The position numbers and the translations under genes were made by a program. The notes under the pieces are model-generated. The model ran no database searches. It saw only the letters and a list, made by a program, of their open reading frames with translations, and had not been told where the DNA came from. Source: Actinomycetota bacterium (lineage in GTDB: Bacteria > Actinomycetota > Actinomycetes > Nanopelagicales > Nanopelagicaceae). Taken from it: DNA of 5,432 bases. Position 1 is the stretch's first letter, and every line of letters starts with the position of its first letter. The stretch lies in contig CANLHE010000063.1 in the NCBI GenBank assembly GCA_947490605.1, forward strand, positions 1-5,432, given 5' to 3'. Shown piece after piece: positions 1 through 5,432 of this stretch.

Positions 1-1757
1 ATGTTAAGTACAAGAACCGTTACGGCCGAGTCCGTAATTACACGACTGGTTTTGAAGGAGTAATTCCATTTATTCATAGAAGACACTCAGAAACTGACAG
101 TGATTTCAGTCGTGATAAGTACGAGGCCTATATGCGTCAAACACCTTGCCCGGTGTGCAACGGCAGTCGGCTAAAGCCTGAAGTGCTTGCTGTTACCTTG
201 GGTGGAAAAAATATTGCAGAAATTTGCGAGTTTTCAATTGCTGAGTGCGCAGTGTTCCTAAAGGAAATATCACTTTCAGCTCGGGAGAAAAAGATTGCAG
301 AGCGGGTACTAAAAGAGGTCCATGCACGATTAGGTTTTCTACTAGATGTTGGACTTGATTACCTATCATTAGCAAGGCCTGCTGCAACTTTATCCGGTGG
401 TGAAGCACAACGAATTAGACTTGCAACTCAAATTGGATCTGGGTTAACGGGCGTTTTATATGTATTGGATGAGCCAAGTATTGGTCTACATCAACGTGAT
501 AACCGGAAATTGATCGAAACACTCACAAGATTAAGAGATCTTGGCAACACATTAATTGTGGTTGAACATGATGAAGACACAATTAGAACTGCTGATTGGA
601 TAGTTGATATTGGCCCTGGAGCTGGCGAGCATGGTGGAGAGGTTGTTTCGTCGGGCAGCTATGAGCAATTAATAGCCGCTAAGAATTCAATTACCGGTGC
701 TTATCTATCGGGCAGATCTGTTATTGCAATTCCAAAAAAGCGCAGGCCTATTGATGAAAAGAAATCTTTGACTATTAAAGCAGCAAAAGAGAACAATCTG
801 CAAAATATTGATGTGACCTTTCCACTTGCAGCTTTTGTAGCCGTTACTGGCGTAAGTGGATCGGGTAAATCAACCTTAGTAAATGATATTTTGTACTCAG
901 TACTAGCGAATAAATTGAACGGCGCCAGAATTGTTCCTGGTCGTCACCGAACTATTACTGGACTTGATCAACTAGATAAAGTTGTTCACGTTGATCAATC
1001 ACCAATCGGTAGAACACCTAGATCAAATCCCGCAACCTATACAGGTGTGTTTGACAAAGTCAGGGCACTCTTTGCTGAAACGAGTGAAGCAAAGGTTCGC
1101 GGTTACCAACAAGGCAGATTTTCATTCAACGTAAAAGGCGGCAGATGTGAAAACTGTTCTGGTGACGGAACAATAACTATCGAGATGAATTTTTTGCCTG
1201 ATGTTTATGTACCATGTGAAGTCTGTCATGGAGCACGGTATAACCGAGAGACCCTAGAGGTACACTACAAGAGTAAAACAATTGCCCAAGTACTTGATAT
1301 GCCTATTGAAGAGGCTAGTAAGTTCTTTGAATCAGTCCCAGCAATTGCTAGGTTTCTAACAACATTGTGTGATGTTGGACTTGGCTATGTAAGGCTCGGC
1401 CAATCAGCCCCGACTCTTTCTGGTGGAGAAGCACAGAGAGTAAAGCTAGCAACTGAGTTGCAACGCAGATCAACTGGAAGAACAATTTATGTATTAGATG
1501 AGCCAACTACTGGCCTGCATTTTGAAGATGTACGTAAGCTACTTCTTGTTTTAAATAGATTAGTTGATACCGGCAACACTGTTATCGTAATTGAGCACAA
1601 TTTGGATGTTATTAAATCTGCAGATTGGGTTATCGATTTAGGCCCAGAAGGCGGGTCAGGTGGTGGATTAGTAGTGGCTGAAGGACGGCCTGAAGATATT
1701 GTCAAAAATAGTAAGAGCTATACCGGAAAGTTTTTAGCTCAAGTATTAAAGAAGTAA
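1..1757 (+). CDS. uvrA: Excinuclease ABC subunit A (UvrA), 5'-truncated by the window edge
   Basis: UvrA is the dimeric ABC-type ATPase that finds bulky DNA lesions and loads UvrB in nucleotide excision repair, in the cytoplasm on DNA. The frame is open from base 3 and gives about 584 residues ending at TAA 1755-1757. UvrA is usually about 950 residues, so the N-terminal ~40%, including the first Walker A, lies outside. In visible numbering the order is: CPVC-GSRL (49 on); first ABC signature LSGGEAQR (130-137); Walker [10 protein letters not shown] with D156/E157; H-loop His189; second Walker [10 protein letters not shown] (283-291); C-terminal zinc finger CX2C-X19-CX2C (C382, C385, C405, C408); second signature LSGGEAQR (472-479); Walker B D499/E500; H-loop His532. 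The ATG at 132 is internal: the 43 codons before it ([19 protein letters not shown]...) are ordinary UvrA sequence. No frameshift or missing motif is seen. uvrC begins 3 bases downstream. Confidence 0.98.
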   Translation, partial: VKYKNRYGRVRNYTTGFEGVIPFIHRRHSETDSDFSRDKYEAYMRQTPCPVCNGSRLKPEVLAVTLGGKNIAEICEFSIAECAVFLKEISLSAREKKIAERVLKEVHARLGFLLDVGLDYLSLARPAATLSGGEAQRIRLATQIGSGLTGVLYVLDEPSIGLHQRDNRKLIETLTRLRDLGNTLIVVEHDEDTIRTADWIVDIGPGAGEHGGEVVSSGSYEQLIAAKNSITGAYLSGRSVIAIPKKRRPIDEKKSLTIKAAKENNLQNIDVTFPLAAFVAVTGVSGSGKSTLVNDILYSVLANKLNGARIVPGRHRTITGLDQLDKVVHVDQSPIGRTPRSNPATYTGVFDKVRALFAETSEAKVRGYQQGRFSFNVKGGRCENCSGDGTITIEMNFLPDVYVPCEVCHGARYNRETLEVHYKSKTIAQVLDMPIEEASKFFESVPAIARFLTTLCDVGLGYVRLGQSAPTLSGGEAQRVKLATELQRRSTGRTIYVLDEPTTGLHFEDVRKLLLVLNRLVDTGNTVIVIEHNLDVIKSADWVIDLGPEGGSGGGLVVAEGRPEDIVKNSKSYTGKFLAQVLKK

Positions 1758-1760
1758 ATT

Positions 1761-3674
1761 ATGGCTGACCCACAGAGTTATCGCCCAATTAATTTGCCAA
1801 CTGATCCTGGTGTTTATCGCTTTTTTGATAAAGATGAAAAGGTAATTTATGTTGGAAAAGCTAAAAATATAAAAAATCGTCTTAATTCATATTTTGGCAG
1901 TAACTTACAAATAAAAACTAGGAAAATGGTAAATACTGCTGTTCGCGTTGATTGGACTTTAGTTAAGACAGAGGTAGAGGCACTTCAATTAGAGTTTACT
2001 TGGATTAAGCAGTACAGCCCAGATTTCAATGTGCAGTTCAAAGATGATAAGTCATATCCTCATTTAGCAATAGATTTAAAATCTGAATTTCCAAGATTAT
2101 TTATTTCTAGATCCAAGAAAATTCCAGGGGTTCGATATTTTGGACCTTACTCTCATGCATGGGCATTGCGGAGTACATTTGAGACTCTAATTAAAATATA
2201 TCCTGTTCGTACTTGCAGTGAATCAAATTTTCAATCTGCAGTAAGGAGTAAGCGGCAATGTTTATTAGGGGATATCGGTAAATGCGCAGCACCATGTGTT
2301 AGTTGGGTAAGCCCAGATGAGCATCGTAAATTAGCCAACGACCTAGTTAACTTCTTAGAAAAATCCCCAGAAGATATATCAACTCGGATTGAAAATGAAA
2401 TGAATGTTGCTTCAGCAGCTGAAGAGTTCGAAAAAGCAGCTAAGTTGCGCGACCAACTAGAAGCCGTAAATAAAGCATTTGAATCTACTGATCGATTTTT
2501 GAATGAAAATATTGACGCTGATGTTCTAGCAATTCATGAAGAGATAACACACGCTGCTTTATCACAATTCATTATTACTGCCGGCCGCATAACTGGCTCA
2601 AGATCGTGGATAGTAGACCGGGCAAACTTGCTTGAGGATGAAGGAATTATCTCTGCCATGCTTGGGAAGATATATGCAGATAACAAGCCGCCATCTGAAA
2701 TTTTAGTGGATCATTTACCAGAGGATTCGAAAGTGCTTGAGGAATGGCTGAGCAAACAGCGAGGCTCAAATGTTGCTTTGATAGAACCACAGCGCGGTGA
2801 AAAATTTGACTTAATACAAACGGTTAAACGAAATGCTCATCAATCATTGATTCAGTACTTAAGCAAACGAGCAAATGATGCTGCTGTAAGTGGTTCCGCT
2901 TTAGCTGAAATCGCAGAGCAACTAGAGTTGGCAGAGTTGCCGCTTAGAATCGAATGCTTTGATATTTCAAATATTCAAGGAACCAGCATGGTGGCTTCAA
3001 TGGTGGTATTTGAGGACGGACAACCAAAAAAGAGTGACTATCGAAGATTCTCCATTTCAGATGAAGCTGGGTTTGACGATACAAGAGCGATGCATCATGT
3101 GATTACTCGCCGATTCAAGCGATATTTAGATGAAAAAGATATTGATATTGCCGAGGCAACTTCGCAAGGAGGGCAACGCCCAAAATTTGCATATCCTCCT
3201 CAACTTGTAGTTGTAGATGGCGGTAAGCCGCAAGTTAATGCAGCAGCTAAAGCATTACAAGAATTAGGGATTACAGATATTGCCTTATGTGGGCTAGCTA
3301 AACGACTCGAAGAAGTATGGTTACCAAATAGCAGTGAACCGGTTATTTTTCCAAGACATAGCGAAGCTCTCTACTTGCTACAGAAATTAAGAGATGAAGC
3401 ACATCGATTTGCAATCAATTTCCACAGAAGTAAACGCTCTAAGGTAATGCTTGAATCCCTTCTGGATGAGGTCGTAGGACTTGGCGAAATCAGACGTAAA
3501 TCTTTGCTTACTCATTTTGGATCAGTGACGGCTCTTAAAGCTGCAACTGTTGAAGAACTTGCAGTTGTGCCTGGGATTGGTAAAAAGATGGCTAAGACGA
3601 TTATCGATCAGATAAATAGCCAAGATTTGCCTTTAAATATTGACATGCAAACTGGGGAAATATTAGATGCTTGA
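1761..3674 (+). CDS. uvrC: Excinuclease ABC subunit C (UvrC)
   Basis: UvrC is the nuclease that cuts 3' and then 5' of the lesion after UvrB is loaded. It has 637 residues, normal for actinobacteria and slightly longer than E. coli (610). The N-terminal GIY-YIG nuclease spans about 14-95, with GVY (17-19), VIYVGKAKN (28-36), Arg40 and EALQLE ending at Glu78 as the likely catalytic residues. Four cysteines (152, 167, 175, 179) match the spacing of the [4Fe-4S] ligands known in UvrC. A UVR (UvrB-contact) motif lies at about 207-242 (EEFEKAAKLRDQLE). The C-terminal RNase H-like nuclease carries Asp401 (FDISN), Asp439/440 (GFDDTRAM), Asp486 (VVVDGGK) and His548 (EAHRFA), matching E. coli D399, D438, D466 and H538. 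Tandem helix-hairpin-helix motifs follow (VVGLG 571-575; PGIGKK 604-609). The start is fixed by the actinobacterial MADP-SYRP N-terminus and a stop two codons upstream. Only a weak AAAGAAG precedes it, so coupling to uvrA translation is likely. Confidence 0.98.
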   Translation: MADPQSYRPINLPTDPGVYRFFDKDEKVIYVGKAKNIKNRLNSYFGSNLQIKTRKMVNTAVRVDWTLVKTEVEALQLEFTWIKQYSPDFNVQFKDDKSYPHLAIDLKSEFPRLFISRSKKIPGVRYFGPYSHAWALRSTFETLIKIYPVRTCSESNFQSAVRSKRQCLLGDIGKCAAPCVSWVSPDEHRKLANDLVNFLEKSPEDISTRIENEMNVASAAEEFEKAAKLRDQLEAVNKAFESTDRFLNENIDADVLAIHEEITHAALSQFIITAGRITGSRSWIVDRANLLEDEGIISAMLGKIYADNKPPSEILVDHLPEDSKVLEEWLSKQRGSNVALIEPQRGEKFDLIQTVKRNAHQSLIQYLSKRANDAAVSGSALAEIAEQLELAELPLRIECFDISNIQGTSMVASMVVFEDGQPKKSDYRRFSISDEAGFDDTRAMHHVITRRFKRYLDEKDIDIAEATSQGGQRPKFAYPPQLVVVDGGKPQVNAAAKALQELGITDIALCGLAKRLEEVWLPNSSEPVIFPRHSEALYLLQKLRDEAHRFAINFHRSKRSKVMLESLLDEVVGLGEIRRKSLLTHFGSVTALKAATVEELAVVPGIGKKMAKTIIDQINSQDLPLNIDMQTGEILDA

Positions 3675-3695
3675 CAGGTATAGCAAGATATTGGC

Positions 3696-4574
3696 ATGAA
3701 GGGTGATACCGAGATCCTGATAATTACCGGCATGAGTGGTGCGGGTAGATCTACCGTTGCACATTCTTTGGAGGATCTTGGTTGGTATGTTGTTGATAAT
3801 ATGCCACCAGCCTTGCTTGGCAATCTAATTGAACTAGTAACTGCGTCCGTTAAAAAAGTGGCTGTAGTTGTCGATATAAGAGGACGTGCATTTTTCGACG
3901 ATTTAACTAAATCCCTTTCTGATTTGGCCGAACAAGGTATTGCTAGAAAAATTCTGTTTGTCGATGCAGCTGATGATGCTTTAGTTAGAAGGTTTGAATC
4001 TACGAGACGTCCTCATCCACTTCAAGGGTCGGATCGAATCTTGGATGGAATTGCAAAAGAGCGAGAAAGATTACGGGAGGTTCGTGATTCAGCTGACTTG
4101 ATAATCGATTCTTCAGCACTGAATATTCATCAACTTGAAAAGAAGATTGCCGATTACTTCCACGAAGATTCAGATACAGATTTAAGAGTCAATATACTTT
4201 CATTTGGTTATAAGTATGGAATACCAGTTGATGCAGACCTGGTTGTTGATTGCCGATTCATTGCTAACCCTCACTGGGTTCCAGAGCTTCGGCCATTGTC
4301 TGGTTTAGACAAGCCAGTTAGTGATGCTGTGCTAAATAACGATAACGTCCAGGAGTTTCTCGATAGGTATCAAGCACTATTCGAAACCATGGCCACAGGC
4401 TTTATAGCCGAAGGCAGAAAGTATTTAACTTTAGCAATTGGTTGCACTGGCGGAAAGCATAGATCAGTAGCCGTGACCGTCGAATTAGGTAAACGATTGG
4501 CTAGGTGTGAAAATTTGGTGAAATACAAAATTGAAGCGCAGGCATTACATAGAGATTTAGGGCGGGAGATATAG
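3696..4574 (+). CDS. rapZ: RapZ/YvcJ family P-loop nucleotide-binding protein
   Basis: 292 residues, a typical family length. In E. coli, RapZ binds the sRNA GlmZ and steers its cleavage by RNase E, tuning glucosamine-6-phosphate synthase. B. subtilis YvcJ hydrolyses nucleotides. The actinobacterial role is less clear, so the symbol names the family rather than a proven adaptor function. The N-terminal kinase-like domain has the P-loop GMSGAGRST (12-20), with Arg18 in place of the usual Lys, then VVDNMPPAL (32-40) and VVVDIRGR (57-64). A middle block reads DDALVRRFESTRRPHPLQG. The C-terminal domain has SFGYKYG (169-175), VDADLVVDCRF ending at 188, NPHW (191-194), GCTGGKHRS (249-257) and a terminal HRDLGRE. 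The start is ATG 3696: the same frame is closed by TAG at 3681, and the next ATG (3732) falls inside the P-loop. No clear Shine-Dalgarno sequence is visible. It lies 21 bases after uvrC and 2 bases before yvcK. Confidence 0.95.
   Translation: MKGDTEILIITGMSGAGRSTVAHSLEDLGWYVVDNMPPALLGNLIELVTASVKKVAVVVDIRGRAFFDDLTKSLSDLAEQGIARKILFVDAADDALVRRFESTRRPHPLQGSDRILDGIAKERERLREVRDSADLIIDSSALNIHQLEKKIADYFHEDSDTDLRVNILSFGYKYGIPVDADLVVDCRFIANPHWVPELRPLSGLDKPVSDAVLNNDNVQEFLDRYQALFETMATGFIAEGRKYLTLAIGCTGGKHRSVAVTVELGKRLARCENLVKYKIEAQALHRDLGREI
4564..4568 (+). promoter_or_regulatory. Ribosome binding site for yvcK
   Basis: GGGAG lies inside the last codons of rapZ, 8 bases before the TTG at 4577. It is the best Shine-Dalgarno match near any start in this window. 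It supports TTG as the yvcK start and indicates termination-reinitiation coupling with rapZ, whose stop is 2 bases before that start. Confidence 0.6.
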
Positions 4575-4576
4575 AT

Positions 4577-5432
4577 TTGAATTCAAACCCAAAGGTAGTT
4601 TGTTTAGGTGGCGGGCATGGTCTTGCAGCAACACTTGCTGCAATGCGTACTCTCACTGATCAAGTTACCGCAGTAGTTACTGTTGCTGATAATGGTGGAT
4701 CTTCAGGCAGATTGCGAGCTGAATTTAATTCCCTTCCACCTGGTGATTTGCGTACAGCACTTGCTGCACTCTGCGCTGATGATGAATGGGGCAGAAGTTG
4801 GGCACAAATTATGCAGTACCGATTTACAAGTCAGGGGGAGATGGATAATCACGCAGTTGGTAACTTACTTCTAACTGCACTTTGGGATCGAGATGGCGAT
4901 CCGGTTAAGGGCTTAGATCGTGTTGGCCAACTTTTAAAGGTAGTTGGCCGGGTATTGCCAATGGCGCTAGAGCCATTAGATATTGAAGGAAGTTTTGAGA
5001 GTAAAGATGGTATTAATTTGGTAAGAGGACAAGTTCAGGTTGCTGCGGCAGTTGGAAAAGTAAAAGAGTTGCGATTAATTCCAGAAACACCTAAAGCAAC
5101 ACCTGAGGCTTTGAGTGCAATAGCAGCAGCAGACTGGGTAACTTTTGGCCCTGGTTCTTGGCTATCTAGCGTTATGCCACATTTCTTATTAAAGGAACAA
5201 GCTACTCAGATAAAAATAAGTAAGGCAAAGAAAGTTATGATTTTTAATCTTCCCGATAAACATATTTCTGATGAATTCTCAGGTTTTTCGCTAGAGGCCC
5301 ACTTGCAACTAGTTTTAGACCATATTCATGACCTACAAATCGATGTAGCTTTAATTGATAAATCCCTAGCAAATACTGAGCCAAGATTTAACGATCTTGT
5401 GGCTAAATGCGGAGGGAAAGTTTTAGCCTTTG
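4577..5432 (+). CDS. yvcK: YvcK/CofD-like family protein (gluconeogenesis factor, UDP-sugar-binding), 3'-truncated
   Basis: 285 codons are visible before the right edge. Family members are usually about 310-340 residues, so only the C-terminus is missing. YvcK binds UDP-GlcNAc and is needed for growth and normal shape on gluconeogenic carbon sources in B. subtilis; the mycobacterial homologue CuvA is linked to the cell wall. The fold resembles CofD (2-phospho-L-lactate transferase), but the motifs fit YvcK: LGGGHGL (10-16), VTVADNGGSSGRLR (34-47), LPPGDLRTALAAL (53-65), MDNHAVGNLLL (89-99) and FGPGSWLSSVMPH from about 190. The start is TTG 4577, chosen because the nucleotide-binding motif begins at residue 10, an RBS sits 8 bases upstream, and the first in-frame ATG (4643, Met23) would delete that motif. 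The gap to rapZ is 2 bases. In actinobacteria the next gene is usually whiA, which would lie beyond the window. CofD itself is less likely given the rapZ neighbour. Confidence 0.93.
   Translation, partial: MNSNPKVVCLGGGHGLAATLAAMRTLTDQVTAVVTVADNGGSSGRLRAEFNSLPPGDLRTALAALCADDEWGRSWAQIMQYRFTSQGEMDNHAVGNLLLTALWDRDGDPVKGLDRVGQLLKVVGRVLPMALEPLDIEGSFESKDGINLVRGQVQVAAAVGKVKELRLIPETPKATPEALSAIAAADWVTFGPGSWLSSVMPHFLLKEQATQIKISKAKKVMIFNLPDKHISDEFSGFSLEAHLQLVLDHIHDLQIDVALIDKSLANTEPRFNDLVAKCGGKVLAF

Noticed and set aside
193..408. 71-codon open frame on the minus strand within uvrA
   Set aside because: It lies wholly opposite conserved UvrA sequence that includes most of the first ABC signature, and has no recognisable protein motif. 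It is an antisense shadow.
964..998. Two copies of the palindrome TTGATCAA 27 bases apart, resembling an operator
   Set aside because: Both lie inside conserved uvrA coding sequence, a whole number of codons apart, and each spells a conserved Asp-Gln pair. This is best explained by coding constraint.
390..1439. Internal similarity within uvrA (two LSGGEAQR blocks and two LDEP..GLH blocks)
   Set aside because: This is the normal ancient duplication of the two ABC ATPase modules in every UvrA, not a recent repeat.
1487..1705. 72-codon open frame on the minus strand opposite the end of uvrA
   Set aside because: It is the complement of the second Walker B and H-loop region. Its Pro/Ser-rich translation is typical of antisense reading.
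3671..3699. Perfect -35 hexamer TTGACA over the uvrC stop codon, as a possible rapZ promoter
   Set aside because: At a 16-18 base spacing the -10 position would fall on GGCATG/GCATGA/CATGAA, which is a poor match. The nearer GATATT (3687-3692) leaves only a 10-base spacer. A leaderless -10-only promoter cannot be excluded but is not supported.
3608..3823. 71-codon open frame on the minus strand across the uvrC-rapZ junction
   Set aside because: It overlaps the UvrC C-terminus and the conserved RapZ P-loop on the opposite strand, with no motif of its own.
4683..4874. 63-codon plus-strand open frame
   Set aside because: It is out of frame with yvcK and covers the conserved ADNGGSSGRLR and PPGDLR motifs, so the yvcK frame is the real one.

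Overview
The window looks like a chromosomal piece of a low-GC, gene-dense actinobacterium. Hand counts on sample stretches give roughly 40% G+C. The protein wording is actinobacterial: RapZ has a GMSGAGRST P-loop, YvcK opens with a LGGGHGL motif rather than GGGTG, and UvrC begins MADP-SYRP. The order uvrA-uvrC-rapZ-yvcK also fits, since uvrC-rapZ-yvcK (normally followed by whiA) is a conserved actinobacterial block. Low GC together with gaps of 3, 21 and 2 bases suggests a streamlined lineage, for example the freshwater acI/Nanopelagicales group. That placement is an inference, not something shown by a marker gene.

Layout, all on the + strand: (1) 1-1757, the C-terminal ~584 residues of UvrA, with its start outside the window; (2) 1761-3674, complete uvrC; (3) 3696-4574, complete rapZ (yvcJ family); (4) 4577-5432, the first 285 codons of yvcK (CofD-like family), read from a TTG start and running off the right edge. 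No intergenic stretch exceeds 21 bases, so there is no room for an RNA gene or a conventional terminator between genes. I see no mobile element, CRISPR array or long repeat.

The genes fall into two pairs, very probably cotranscribed. UvrA and UvrC are the damage-recognition ATPase and the dual-incision nuclease of nucleotide excision repair; UvrB is not in the window. RapZ and YvcK are a nucleotide-binding regulator family and a UDP-sugar-binding regulator family, which in studied bacteria connect to amino-sugar and cell-envelope precursor supply. All catalytic and metal-ligand residues that I can check in the visible parts are present. I do not see a novel system here: this is conserved core genome, and the findings below are modest.
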